A DNA stretch of 64,000 bases from Caenorhabditis elegans (GCF_000002985.6 NC_003279.8:4464001-4528000), one strand, 5' to 3'. Shown: positions 1 through 12,773, numbered from the stretch's first letter. The notes: generated from the sequence alone by a model not told the origin. Translations and numbers: made by a program.

Positions 1-2647
1 AAAAAGAAGGAGCAAGAAAGATTGGAAGTCCCACCTACACCTTTTGATGATCTCAATAGTCAGAGTGCAAAAACTTTAAGAGTTGAAAAAGCAATAGAGA
101 ATTTGAAATTTCTAGGTATGGAAAAATACAGTAATATAGAACATATTTCGTTTTCAGGCGGAAAAAGCACCGAGTTTTATCGACGAGTTATAGGAAGGTT
201 GGGAAAGTCAGGATTGTTCAAATGGAAGATGTCGAAGAGAGAAGGATTTTACCTCTATCATGCATGTGGTCTAACCCGAAGAAAGCTGCGCACGCTGAAG
301 GCACATTTTAGTAAATCCGGATGTTCTGATCCATTCCCTTCTGTTCACGAAATTATGAAAATTGAGAAGATCGTGGGTGCAGGCGAACAATTTTCCGTGA
401 CTGAGCACGATAAGGACGGCGAGGAGGTGGTGGCAGCGCATCTAGTCGATGTTATCAAATATCTCACGGACAGGATCCATCACTTGATTGATAATGGGAA
501 CCTGGTCATCGGTACTGATCCAATCTGGCTCACCATTCTAGGTGATAAAGGATCAGACGAGTTCAAGCTGTGCCTCTCTATAGGTAACGCCAAAAATCCG
601 AACAGTTGTTGTCATTTGATCCCGCTCGGCATTTTCAACGATGACGAAAAGTCTTCTAACATCTCGAATGACCTTACTCCGATCGTGGCACAGCTCAATA
701 GCCTCAAAGAGCTGAAACTGAAAGTAGCCGGGACCGACGTCACTGTGCCAGTCCAGCAGTTTCTTGGTGGGGACATGAAGTTCCAGTACGATGTCCTGGG
801 CCACCAAGGAGCTTCTAGTCAGTTTCATTGTATGTTCTGCAACTCGCTGAAAAGTCGGTTAATCGGTGGCTACATTCGGGGAGCAAATGTTACACTTAGG
901 ACAGCTGCCAGCTACAAGGAGAACAGTGGCAAAGATGGGAACAATTACGCCAGAAAAAAGTCAGTTTCTATTCGATCTCGTCAATCTACAAAATGTGATC
1001 CCCGAAGCTTGCATACCCTAATGGGCTTAGCCCAACGCTTTGGCTTTGATTACTTAATACTATGGGCGGCGAGAATTGACAATCCAACTCTCACTTTGAC
1101 CAAAACCGATATCAAACGAAGCAAAATTTCTAAAGGTCGCCTGAATCAACTACAAGAAAGTCTGAAGAAATTGGAGAAGGTGGTGTCAGGAATGGAAACT
1201 GTGCAGCAGGTTTTTCAGAACTACAAGAATAAACGCGTTGATGGGAGATCGTGTGGTGAAACTTGCCATGCTTCTATCTGTCTTTTTAAAGATAAGAAGA
1301 TGAAGTCAGCGAAGGGTTACGACGGGCGCAAGGTGGAGTGCAACACTTGCTTTCAGGCAGTTCATGCTGTGTGTGGCGGTCTTTGGACACTCGATGACTG
1401 GGAACTAACCATTTCTATTTTTCGTGTAACAATCTATTTTTCGTGTAACAATCTATTTTTCGTGTAACAATCTATTTTTCGTGTAACAATTAATTTTTCG
1501 TGTAACAATCAATTTTTCGTGTAACAATCTATTTTTCGTGTAACAATCTATTTTTCGTGTAACAATCTATTTTTTCGTGTAACAATACATTCAATCTTTT
1601 CAATTTTTCAAAAATCAAAGAAACGGGCAAATCACACTTGAGTAAAATTTTTTTACAGCTATATTTGGCGATTAGGATATATTTTCTGTCATTTATAAAC
1701 CAACAATGGTTTTTTTACTGAACAACTTATTTTACAGGAGAATAACCGGCACCTAAACGAGTTGAGAAGTGACTTACGGGAGAAGAAGAGTGTTATATTC
1801 AGTCAAGGCTTGAAGATTGATATGTTGGAATCCCAACTTAGTCAACGTCAGACAGAATTTGAATACCGATCTGCCAATGCAGCCGCAAATTCTTTCACAA
1901 GAAAAGGTTTGTGTTGCAATATTGTTCAACGAACATACCCCGATTTTCAGATCACGGAAAACTCTACCATTGCTTCGATATTAAGAACCAGGATTCGACG
2001 TCTGTAAGGTAAGCATTTTGGCATTTCAAGTATGGACAATAGCAATTTAATTAAATGATTATTTGTGAAGATGATTAAAATTATTAGAAAAACTACCGTC
2101 TTGGTTGAGAAAAAACTGATACGGGTAGAACCAACTTCCCAGAGGGAATTACACAATTGTATCGGTACCAGATATTTCCGTTATTATTGTTTAATTATAT
2201 TAACATATTTGCAGCGATACCATGACATGTCGGTGCTCAATGAAGCCCTGTGTTTTCTACTTGGACAGCCTCCCTGCGGCCAAAACGCCGTCTCTGACGC
2301 AACTTCGTAGAATTGTCGTTCTTATGCAACAAAAACCTTCACAAAAGATCGATCCGAAGGAGATGTTGTTGATGACATCCATGCATCTTCCTTTCCCGAT
2401 GCAAGAACCATCTACCGAATATTTTAACGCGATTTCCGGATGCTCGACTTCGTATATTTGTGTGGAAGAAATGGGGATCGGCTTCTCATTCCGACGACAC
2501 GTGGAAAAATTGTGGATGAAGAACTTACCTCCGGCGACCAATGGAACAGATAAAGCTGCCAATGATTTGAAAAATCAGCTCAAAGTTAGAAGGAATGTAG
2601 GCAAGCACGATAGAACAAGTCGATACGCACGAAAATCGCATAATTAA
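1..2647 (+). CDS. Transposon-derived zinc-binding protein, 5' end missing
   Basis: The frame is open from the left edge, so the true start lies outside. I build three exons: 1-1425, 1738-2003 and 2215-2647. Exon 1 ends in phase 0 at CGT|gtaaca, exon 2 starts with GAG and ends CT|gtaagg, and exon 3 begins with the C that completes the codon and stops at TAA 2645-2647. Visible motifs are a GDKGSDEFKLCLSIGN stretch followed by an LGIF segment, a FHCMFCN zinc knuckle, an LHTLMGL motif and a Cys/His-rich patch (CHASIC, then CNTCFQAVHAVC). This layout resembles proteins left by DNA transposons in invertebrates, but I cannot name the superfamily and no terminal repeats are in view. Exon 2 looks helical and charged. 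An AATAAA lies near 2901. It could be a domesticated gene or a decaying element; the long intact frame favours recent or continued constraint. Confidence 0.6.
1414..1586. repeat. 19-bp minisatellite, about 9 copies
   Basis: The unit TCTATTTTTCGTGTAACAA repeats head to tail with few changes (one copy has an extra T, two have TTAA or TCAA variants). It begins inside the open frame of the upstream gene and supplies GTGTAACAA, a usable splice donor, in every unit. Confidence 0.95.
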
Positions 2648-4118
2648 ACATTCCCGTCTTCCTGTTCTGTTGCCATTTACAAAAAATTTTTTCCCAAATG
2701 ATCGCCCGCGTCGTCATCTGTTTCTTTTTTCCAATTCAATTTTATATTATCCCCCGTATGTTAATCATCAGAAAAGTACAATAATTTCTCAATGTGAAAA
2801 TGTTTATTTCTTCCGGCCTCTTCCCCAATTGTTTTTTTTAGTTGTTTTTTTCAATACGAATTTTCTAATAGTTAAAGTGGTTCAGAGATTAATCACAACA
2901 AAATAAAAGAATTTTCACTAATGGGGATTCGAACCAACAACCTTCTGACTACAAGGCGAGGGTTTTACCACTTGGCCATTGCGCGCGCGCCGCCTCTTAC
3001 TCTGCGTGCGCGCCTCTCCATTTTTACAGCAGCCGACACCTCCGAAGGACCTTGCCTCGGCTCCTGCCTTCCCGCCCCTTCCTGCTCCGCGAGCCCACAC
3101 CACCTCAAACTTTAATCGCTCATATCTCAGCTCAAAACCATCGCAGAGACTTCGTTCTTCAAGCAATCGATCCCAAATTCCAAGGAGATTTCGATATAAC
3201 CCCATCTCAGGTTCGAGGCGAAGCCGAGAACCTGCGCAAGGTACTTTTTCGGGCACACCCAATACCCGAAGGGCTGGCGCGGCTCCGCCGCGCTAGTCTA
3301 TTCAACTTTAAAGCATGTAATGTGTTTGAAATGTATACGAAAAAAAAGAAAACTTGATTTTTATTTATTTGTTTTATTTTATGAATAAATATTTTAACAA
3401 ACATCTCCTCTGTTGCAACTTGTTTTGTAGGATCCTATTAAATGAATTTCATTTCATTCGTAATTTTGAAAGTGAGCGGAAACATTCTTCTTTTAACAAA
3501 AAACGTTCACTTGTGTTCACGTTTTGTTCTCGAGATCTTCCAATATGATTTGTTTCGTACTCCGTACATCAAGAAGAATGAGAAATTTCAAATCCACATC
3601 ACTGAAAAATTTAGATAAAATTAAAAATAAAAATCATCAAAAAGAAAACTCACCGTCAAAGCTACAAGTGTGCAGTGATTCTCATTGCTAGGCATTTCCA
3701 ATCATCTAAATAGCATTGCCTGCCCATAAAAGAATAGAAGGAAGCACCAAAGTGTCATTTTTGTTCGTAAAAACTGGGTGTACATTCAAAAAGTCTTGTA
3801 TAGCTTAGCTAAGCTCTTCATCTAAAAGCATTGGCTTCATCTTTTCACTCGTCATTCCTCTCAACAACTCCACAACAGTAAAGTCATGCCCTTCGTTCAT
3901 TAGTCAATTCGTTGAAGTCTATTAGTCTTTCGAAAGAAACGAAATCATTCCATTTCACTAAATTTGACGTCACCAACTGTCTTCATACTCCTCAAAACTC
4001 CGCCCCGTGTGTTGTGCTGAACCGTTGCCACGGGTTACTCTGGATACAGAAACATCTGCTCTTAACTAATCTACCTTTTGCGTTTCTCTGTGCCAATTTT
4101 AGATTGAAAACTGCTCAC
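2648..4118. other. Intergenic, no gene seen apart from the GC-rich island
   Basis: Holds the 3' flank of the transposon-derived gene, the GC-rich island described separately, and about 800 bp upstream of the small membrane protein gene at 4119. Short open frames at 3354 and 3912 do not look coding, except that the second contains the first exon of that gene. Confidence 0.5.
2921..3310 (-). repeat. GC-rich island with tRNA-like pol III promoter
   Basis: About 390 bp of sharply higher G+C than its surroundings. On the minus strand it ends in a tRNA-like segment with an exact A box (TGGCCAAGTGG, 2968-2978) and an exact B box (GGTTCGAATCC, 2925-2935) at tRNA spacing. The acceptor, anticodon and T stems do not pair properly, so it is not a working tRNA gene. 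A dispersed element carrying a tRNA pseudogene is the best guess. Unlike a standard SINE, the tRNA-like part sits at the 3' end of the GC-rich body. Open frames on both strands here look compositional. Confidence 0.6.
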
Positions 4119-5336
4119 ATGACATTTTTCTCCATTTTGCTTTTATTCTGTGCAATGGTGGTTATGATGAGCAAAGTTTCCGCTATCGGACGACGAGAGG
4201 TGAGAATTTGTATTTGAAACATCTCATCGGGTTTTGGCCGAAACTTCTTGACCAAGTTTTTCCAAAAATAACTTGGTTCAGAAATGCCAATTGGCCAACC
4301 TTTGTCTAGGTCTACTGTTATTCAAATCTGAAACAAGTATTGTCAATTTTTACCCAAGTTTTTACGGCCAGTAGAAACGTTTTGATGAAAATTGGATGAA
4401 CCTTAGCGCTGCCTAAACAATGTCGTACCAACTTCGGAACCACGTTAACACTTTTGGACCGTACGAGAAGGCCAAATTCCAAAAACTTTGAATTTTTTAA
4501 AATTTCACACTTACTTTACCCCTATTTATTGTAAAGATTGATATATTGATGGGGGTGAGGGGTCCTATATTTTTAATTTTAATTTTCATACTACAACAAG
4601 CTTTATTGATAAAGCTCTCGTAAATAGTAGTATGTCATGCCTTAGATCTACAGTAATAAATGAAATATCAAATTAATGTCGAGGTACTGTAGGAGTTTTT
4701 CTATCCAAAAAAAAACCTAACAGTTCAATTCTTTAAAATCGATTTTGCAATAATTTGAGAATTCGTGAACTTAATTCAACTTAACTTATTCAACTGTATA
4801 ACTTTTAACTTTCCACTTTTAAACTTATTTCAGTGAGAATGCACAGTTAATTTTTTTATAGGTGGGGCATTTCAGCCTTGACCGCGTGGATTGTCCAAAC
4901 TTATAAAAAACTTTAAAAATAACAGCAACTATTTATTTTTGAGAAGGTGATATAATCGATAATAACTGAAATTAGTTAATAAAAAGTTTCCTGGGGATTT
5001 ATTCGATGAACCAAATGAGTATTGAATTTTTGCATTTCTTTTATACCTGCGTTTCTTTCTTGCAAAATCAAGTTGTTCTGATTGATATAATTTCCTTAAG
5101 GATAATTATAATTATTTCAAAATTATTTATTAAAATTCCAGGAAAACGGCATGCCATTCGAAACTCGAACTCTTCGCCCATTTCCCCAAATGACAGACTC
5201 GGAAGATGACAGCACTAAAACTCAAGTAATGGTTGTTCTGCTGGTTGGATTCTGTGTTAGTCTTGCCATTACTGTCATCATCCGATTCCTTCGAAAGTAT
5301 TCTGAACGACAACGTCTCTATTCGAGCTTCAACTGA
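4119..5336 (+). CDS. Small protein with two hydrophobic segments, 91 residues
   Basis: Two exons, 4119-4199 and 5142-5336, joined in phase 0 by GAG|gtgaga and ttccag|GAA. The ATG lies 17 bases behind an attttag acceptor, a likely trans-splice site. Residues 1-23 form a signal peptide or signal anchor (FFSILLLFCAMVV). The middle is polar and acidic (SEDDSTK), and residues about 61-78 are a strong membrane segment (VMVVLLVGFCVSLAITVII) followed by a basic tail (RFLRKYSERQR). If the signal peptide is cleaved this is a type I single-span protein with a short lumenal part of about 35 residues. I do not recognise a family. An AATAAA at 5441 fits a short 3' UTR. Exon phase and poly(A) signal make a real gene likely. 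Confidence 0.75.
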
Positions 5337-5440
5337 TACCATTATTCTGACAAATACTCTTTTGGCACATCTCTCTTTCTCTCTTTAATTCGCAGTCTCT
5401 CATACTTTATATCCAATTACATTTTACTTTTATTATGTGC

Positions 5441-5446
5441 AATAAA
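5441..5446 (+). terminator. Poly(A) signal AATAAA of the small membrane protein gene
   Basis: Canonical AATAAA about 105 bases beyond the stop at 5336, followed by a T-rich stretch. Confidence 0.7.
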
Positions 5447-5459
5447 GAAAATTTGATTA

Positions 5460-6995
5460 ACAATTTGGAATATGTGGAAATAAGGTTAAGCTTTCATTTT
5501 GGGCCTGGAAAAACTGAAGATTTGCTTAAAAAGCTGAATACCTGGTACTGATAAAGCACGGGCATGTTGAATTTTTCAAAATTTAAAGCGTAGGAAACTT
5601 TTAGTTTTTTGCAAATTTCGGTATACGTACAACTAGTACTGTTCCAATTATGTTTTGAGTTAGTGAAATTGTATTTCAGCTTCTTCGAACACCGAATAGT
5701 TCAGACTGAAAGGCGGTATTTAGACAGGCAGGCACGTATCCAGGCCGGTTTGTTAAGGCAGGTTTGAGGTAGGCACGTAGGAACGTAGGCAGAATTTAGG
5801 TACCTATAGGTAAGAGATAAGCGTGACATAGGCCTATAGGAAGGCTTGAAGTATTGTAATACCGATAATGACTTACTTTTCAACCTGCATGGAAATGAAC
5901 AGGAAGTGAAATATTTCTTCTTGCAAATTGAATTGTTGAAAATACTAAATTTTAATTCTCAAACCACCTGCAAATATTTGAGAAACAGTAGCTTGCAAAT
6001 TGATATATTTTAGTGTATATAAATAGAAATAATTCAAAAGAACGAGTGATTTGAAGAGTTTCATAGCAGACAGGGTCAGCTCTCCATTTAAAAACTTCGA
6101 AATCGATTACAAAAAGATTAGCCGGATTGCGTGGTGTCCGTAAATTCACCTGTTTATAGGCTAAATCCTGTATTTCGTTGACGGCTAAATCCTGTATTTC
6201 GCTTTTTGCAAATTGTCTGATCAGTGAAACTCTCGACATCAGTTTTTGAAAAGAGATACTTTAGAGCTGCAAGTTATTTTTCCAATTCTCACTTTTTTCA
6301 ATCTTCAGAGTATTTTCTTAATTTTAAAAATTTCTAATCAAAAACAGAATAGTTAGAATCTCATAACATTAAAGAAAAATTCGATACAACAATTTCCCTT
6401 TTATGAAATACACGAGATGGTGTCTAATTTCATAACACGATGACGTTTATTTTGGCAGAAAATAGTTGCATGCACCTTTAAACGTACATGATTCTCAGTT
6501 GTTGATAGTTTCAAACATGACTCAACAATTTATTATCAAATGAAACAAAAAAAAATATTTCTCCTTTTAAATCAACGACTTATTTCTTCTATTATTCTTG
6601 CATGCGAGAGAATATATTTAAAATTTTTTATTAAGTTTATATAAAGTTTATTATTAAATCAAAATAAAATTGGTTTAAAAGATTCCAGTAGAAGAGTGTG
6701 TGCTGTGCTTTTTTAAGTCACGCGTAAACTAGATTAGTCGGTTGACACAAGTACAACTTCTCATTTTATTACTTTTTTTTGGTTTTTTCGCGAACGCCTC
6801 TAACACTTATTTGATCGTTTTTTCATGGATTTTCCATATAAAAACTTTTTTAAACTAAATTTTGTTTAAAAAAATTTTTTAAACACTTTTGGCAAAACTT
6901 TGTTGAAGGACTTATTAAAAGTCTGAAAAAAAGTTGTTGAGGGTTTCATTGTGATATAGCTAATTTTTTGGTATTTGTTTTAAATAGTTAAGACG
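5460..6995. other. Intergenic, no gene seen
   Basis: AT-rich sequence. At 5720-5830 there is a degenerate array of AGGCAGG and GTAGGCACGTAGG words that recurs elsewhere in the window. Nothing coding is supported. Confidence 0.5.
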
Positions 6996-7634
6996 ATGTA
7001 TAACAACACTTTTTTAAAAATTTTCAAACCGAAGAGCCCTAGAATGTATTTCGGGAATGTCTGCACTTTGACTTCAATCTCTGAAAAAAAAAACACTAAA
7101 TCCAAAAATGTGAGTGTGGATACATCCTATACTAAATACGCTCCAACGAGCAGCACACATTTTTCAAGAAAAAGGTGTCTTATTTCCATTTTTCACAGCT
7201 TTTGTGTTGTTTTTTTTTCGTCTTCCATTTCCTTTTTTTATGTTTTCACTCACTTTGAAATTTTATTGAAACTATTCGGAGTTTGTGTAAAATTATTTTA
7301 TTGTAGGGATTTTATTAAGAAATTGTTAGTTAACTAATTTTAAATCTTAAAATGGAAAAATATACTCAATTTTCCAATTTGAAAATAATAAAAAAATCCA
7401 ATTATTATCAGATTCGTCAAAAATATTTTTGTTAAAATTCTAGTGATGTTTTGTAGTATTAATGAGTCAAAACTAGGTTATTACTTTGTCCGGGAATTCA
7501 AAAATAATTCAGCATGTTCTATATGTTTTTTTTTTGAAAAAAACAAAAAGTTTTTGGAAAAAATCTTTAAAAAATTTAAAATCTGAAACTTAAAAAATAA
7601 ACAGTTATATTTGGTATGTTGATATAGTTTTCAG

Positions 7635-7838
7635 TCAGGACACAACTCCACAGACGCTGCATCACCTATAGAGATGATTAATCGAAAGTATCAAAAATTA
7701 GTCAATCAAGTTGAGAAGTACACTAAAAATCCAGAAAAAAAACTTCTACCTAACCTAGAAATCGCCGCAATATTAACTCAAGTGATTTTGTCTAGTGAGA
7801 GGGAGGTGGAAAAAGAAATGATGAAGCATCCTTCATAA
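7635..7838 (+). CDS. Probable terminal coding exon of an unrecognised small gene
   Basis: A clean acceptor (tagttttcag, ending 7634) opens a frame of 67 codons that closes at TAA 7836-7838. The translation starts SGHNSTDAASPIEMINRKYQ and continues as a charged amphipathic helix ending EKEMMKHPS. It is rich in E, K, N, L and S and lacks the F/K/N runs of translated intron. There is no ATG near the acceptor, so it must be joined to an upstream exon. A compatible one is 6996-7109: it starts with ATG, ends in phase 0 at AAT|gtgagt, and sits just behind a ttttaaatag acceptor. Joined, it would give about 105 residues. The first exon is weak because its translation is ordinary AT-rich sequence. No canonical poly(A) signal was seen close by. 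Function unknown. Confidence 0.5.
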   Translation, partial: SGHNSTDAASPIEMINRKYQKLVNQVEKYTKNPEKKLLPNLEIAAILTQVILSSEREVEKEMMKHPS

Positions 7839-10800
7839 TGTTTGGTTGGATTTGTTTTCCACTAGACCACCATTCAAAAGCCTTAGACTTCCCCATTTCT
7901 CTCATTCTCTCTTAGCTTCTCTGAAGAGCTCAAAGTTTACATAAGTAGCTTTCCCGAACACTTGCCGGTTGTAGATCATTGTCTAGTCATTATTTTGTGT
8001 AGTGTAGATCAACGATTTTTTGAACTTTTTGAAACGTTTTGAATTTTTTTAAATATAATTTTTCGTGTGAGCTGATGTTTCGTTTTTCAATTGGCTTTGC
8101 TCGTTTTTTTACGACTAAAAATATTACTATTGCTTGATTTTTTTTAAAATAAGGTCAATTGTTTGTATTTACGTATTCCAAAGAACTTGCAGAAGAGCTC
8201 GAAAAGTCCACATTTTTGGAAAATGTTGAACTTTTAAAAAAAAATTATTTGATCATGTTGTATCACAATTGTTTTTATTTGTATTCACATGTCTCTTTTC
8301 AAACAATTGTCTTTTTTGTTTGTATTCTATTCTTGGGAAATTTAATAAATTAAATTTTTGAATTAAATTTTTCTGACCATACAACTTTTCTTGATGTTTC
8401 TTTTGTGAAACATCGGTTCCTTTCAGAAAATTTTTATAAAATGTTCTTTGAAAAGTAAAATGTAATTATTTTCCACAATGCTCACTTTTTTTTGACAAAA
8501 TTTGCTCCATGCTATCACTTTAAAAATCTGCATTCCTTGTGGGCGTGACCAATTTTCCTGCTGCAAATTTCTCCAAACTACTCTGTTTTTTCCTAATTTT
8601 CCCTTGAGAATTTCACAAATTTCGAACAAATTTTCTTTAGAAATTGCACACGAATTGTTCAAACTAATGACTGCAATTTTTTTTTTCAGTGTTCTTTATT
8701 TTCGCGTCTATACTCTGAAAGTCGATTTTTGAACTTGAAATTAAAAATGGTCTATTTTTAAAAACGTTTTAATCCCCAAGTGGTTTCTGAGTCAAAGATA
8801 TGTATATTTCTCCACATATCTTTGGTCACTTGTCATTGACGCGTCATCTTTGAGTTTTAGCGTAGGAGATAGAACTTTGTTGACCGGGAAAATTAATAAT
8901 TCGGATTTTAATTTTTCATTACAGGTTGATTTAGGTAAGTACGAATTTTAAGAAGAGCTGTAATAATAAACCTAGATCCAGTTTTAAATTACTATTTCAC
9001 TTTACCAAAAAAAAAACAATTTAAAATAATTTTTCAAAAAAAAAAAGGCAAAGTTGGTGGAACGAAAAAGTCTGCACGGAAATGCGGCTTATATGAAACA
9101 AGATAATCACGTCATATCAGATAAATTCGCAGGAAATTCTAAATATTCACTAATTTGAAGAAACTTGGCGAATTGGCAAATTTTGGTATCAATGCTCTGC
9201 CGGATAGAAAATTACTCAAAACTGAGACTTCAGATTTTTAAAAAATCAATTTGTTCTAGTTGTATTGAAGGGAGGATAGTAAAGATTAAGATTTTAAAAC
9301 TTATCAAAAATTTTAAACAGGTCAAACCGTTCAAAATTCGATAGAAACTACGTCAATCAAGAAATAGTTGCAATCAAATTTTGAGTGAAATTTGATTTTT
9401 GAGAGAACGTAAAAATTACAAGGTTGCATGTGCGTTAAAAACTCAAAAAATTAAATTGAATGAAAACCGAACAAAAAAAATCAACACTAACAAGTTCCTT
9501 TTTTGCATCAATATAAGTTCAACCACATGTAATCCAAAATCCTCAAACTTAAGACATCGAGAGTTTCCTTAGAAAATGTTGCAATATTTGCAGATAGGGC
9601 TTCTGTAAATTTTTCTGCAAAACATCTTCTGAGCTAATTTTTTCAGACATTCTAAATTTGTTTTTCATTCCAAGTTTAGCATTTCAAAACCTATAAATTG
9701 ACTCATAACTTTGTCTGTACATCGGTTCCTTCGTCCTTTCTACCCTTTCTCACATGATGATTCGTCGTTTTTTATTAGCACTATTAGGTTCATGTGCCCC
9801 CTTTGCCATAAATAGTCGGTCATTTCATTGCAAAATTCTTTCCCCTTTGCTTTTGAAGAAAATGTAAACATTACAAAACGCCCAAATTTCACTAGAAACC
9901 CCACGATTTTTTGGTGAATCTCAAAGATCAAGGGTCTAGAGAACACATTTTTAATCAGAATATTCAAGAGCTATCACTGAATTTTAAAATAAAAAAATGA
10001 ACTGTAAACAATTATTGAAAACAAATTTTCACCCACATTTGAATTCGCGCGCCAACTGGGATGAAATCCGATTTGACCAATCAGCGATGTTCTCCACGCC
10101 CTGTCTGCAATTCTGATTGGTAGACTCTCAGACCAGTTAAAAATCGGTTTAAAAACTTTTCCAAAACTTTTCCGATGATCATTTCTCTAGGCGATTTAAA
10201 TAAAAACATCAAAGACCTAATGTAAAAAGTACGCTTCTAGGTCGATTCCACAGCACATACACCTATTTCCGATTCATTACATTATCGCTGTTTTTGCTTA
10301 TTTTCAAGGTTAAAAGTGTGGAGGACACGCAAGAAAAAGAGAGAAAATGTGAGACAGAGAGAGAGGATGGATTTACATTTACATTTGCATCAGTTTTTTT
10401 CTTTCTTAAAAACATGAGAGAGATAGATTAGACTCAAATTTCTCGGAGGTATTGCAGCACTGACTCAACATTGTGAATATTGCTTTCGATTTGGTTTTGG
10501 ATACTTTTTGGAGTTAAAAATTGTTCACAGCTTAATTTCGAAAGTAATGAGTTTTTAAAGATTTTGCAAATCGAGTTCACAAATCGAAATATTAAATGTT
10601 TCAGTTTAAACTGGTTTTTGAATAGATTTACCTAACTAATAAACTAATAGATATGAAATATATTTAGGTAAGGCTTCCAATGCATTGGCATGCTTCTATA
10701 CCTTCCTATCCTTCCTATCTTGACTGTTTACGTATCTGGTCAAGCCTGTCGATCTACCTACATGCCTATATAAGCCTACCTAGTTGCCTGCCAATGGCTA

Positions 10801-12243
10801 TCATTTTTGCAGTATGGTATTGGCACACATGTAGATTTTTGCGTCTCAAATTTTTCAATTCATTCAATAAAAACGTAGTTAAATACCATAACAAATTTTT
10901 ACTGGAACATAGTTACCAAATTTGGCTGACAACCAATAAATTTTCAAATCCGCGCGGAACCGCAGTGTTGACCAATCAGAGAGGCTTGCCACGCCCACCG
11001 CCCATCGCTCATTGGTCAGCACCCCCTTCCCAAAATTCCTGAATTTTAGTTACATTGTTGCTTTCCATCCACTCTTTTTTATCTTTCATATGTTTTCTTT
11101 TTGCAAAAAAATATCCATATTCCCACCACTACCACCAGGACACCCTCTCTTCTCATAGCTTTTCATTTCATCACCTTGTCGTTCTCCCCGTGCATTGTCC
11201 CCTTCACTATCTCTGTGTCTCTAATCTCTCCATCTCTCTCTCTCTCTCTCACACTTTTTTAACCACAACAGAGCACACAACATATCCTCATCCTTTTTTC
11301 CCCCATCCTCGCCGCCTACCGCCTCCTGCTGCTCTTTTTCGGTTTCAATGTAATAGGTTAAACGCGCAAAAACGGAAATTGTTGTCCTTGTTGGTGTGCA
11401 CTTTTGTCTGTGTGCCCCATCCTATGGTTTTTGGATTAAGCTTCACTAGAAGTCACCACATGTGAAAATGAAATCCGTTGATCCCTATTTTTATGGCTCT
11501 AGAAATTCTGGGAATTTTTAGAAAAAATCAAACTTTTTTAAAAAAGTTTTTTTTTCTCAGAAAATGGGCATGTTACTGTAAATCCCGGTGCTTTTGAAAT
11601 TATCTGGAAATTCTGTCAAAATTATTTTAATAAAATTTTTAGTCAATGTTTTGGTAATTTGCCAATTTTTAATTTTTATAAAATGTTCAAGCAATTTCGA
11701 GTTTTGCTGTAAGGTTAAATTGATACAATTTTTGAAAATAAATAATTAAATTACAATTAAATTTCATATCTCACAGAACATTTTTTACTTAAGTCTATTT
11801 ATTTCCACTTTTTTGTTGTAATTAAAAACAGTTCCAATTTTTTAAATAGTAACTAGAAACTCTGTTTAAATACTATACTTCTTGTTGAGCTACCCAATTT
11901 TGCAAATCCCTAATGTACTAAAAAAAATGTTTAAGTCAAAAAAAAAATTGAATTAAAATCTTCTTTTCTTGTTCTTGTTCTTGTTTCATGTCCTATTTTG
12001 CACGGGGGAAATGTGCAAAATATGTGAGTTGCCACTTCCGGCCTCCTCACGGCACTAATGAATTTTCTCAGATTAAAGAATAGATGAGTGCTTTTTCCGC
12101 TTCGAATCAATATTTGTCTCTATCCTAAGCTTTTCTAGTTTTTCACACGTTTTCGAGAAATCGAAAAAAGATCTGAAACTGTATTATTTGACGAGTTTCA
12201 AAAAAATTAAGCCGGCGCTAGAATGTGATTTTTTGAAATGAAA

Positions 12244-12464
12244 GTGCAATCGCGCTCCAATAGCAACTTGAAACGAACTTTTAAAAAATTTCATAAATTT
12301 TACATTTAAAAAATCATTAAAAACCACTGGAAGTTTACGAAAAATTTTATAAGTGTTCTAAAATAATTGAAAACGTTTGAATTTACAGGTTTGCCGTTGA
12401 TATCTAACGAAACCCAAACTTTGGAGGCAGGGCAAGCTCTTTTCACGTTAGAGCGCGATTGCAC
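12244..12464. repeat. Palindromic element with GTGCAATCGCGCTC arms
   Basis: GTGCAATCGCGCTC at 12244-12257 is repeated inverted at 12451-12464, about 190 bp apart. A related GCAAGCGCGCTCCA word occurs near 48531. It looks like a short non-autonomous DNA element or its remnant. Confidence 0.6.
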
Positions 12465-12773
12465 CTGGGCTGCCATTTATATTTCTGTAGATGAACCAAC
12501 TATACAGTATTTCAAATAAACTCTTGAACCTCGCCAATTTCCAAGAAAATCATACCGTGCAAAACCATTTTCTAGTTTACTCTCATATTTTTTCCAGCGA
12601 AAATTGCAAAAAACGAGTACAAAAGAAGCCCAGAAAGAGAACAAAATCAAATTTAGTAGGTCTGTTGCACCCGCAGAGCATCTCCCCAGTGTCCCTCATC
12701 ATCACCGAAAATGCGTTTATTTGTTTTGTTTGCGAAACGAGAGCCAAGGTTAAACTAGTTCAATTCTTCATAT

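Noticed and set aside
2921..2990. Functional tRNA gene on the minus strand
   Set aside because: A and B boxes are exact, but acceptor, anticodon and T stems fail to pair.
2918..3296. Overlapping open frames in the GC-rich island
   Set aside because: Both strands are open because GC-rich DNA has few stops; the residues are Arg, Pro, Ser and Ala rich without motifs.
8925..8934. 10-nt exon between a cattacag acceptor and a gtaagt donor
   Set aside because: No neighbouring exons of any gene are nearby to join it; a chance pairing of signals is more likely.
10680..11465. Open frames of 120 and 136 codons upstream of gcy-28
   Set aside because: They cover degenerate CCTACCT-type and CT-rich repeats, with no recognisable protein features.
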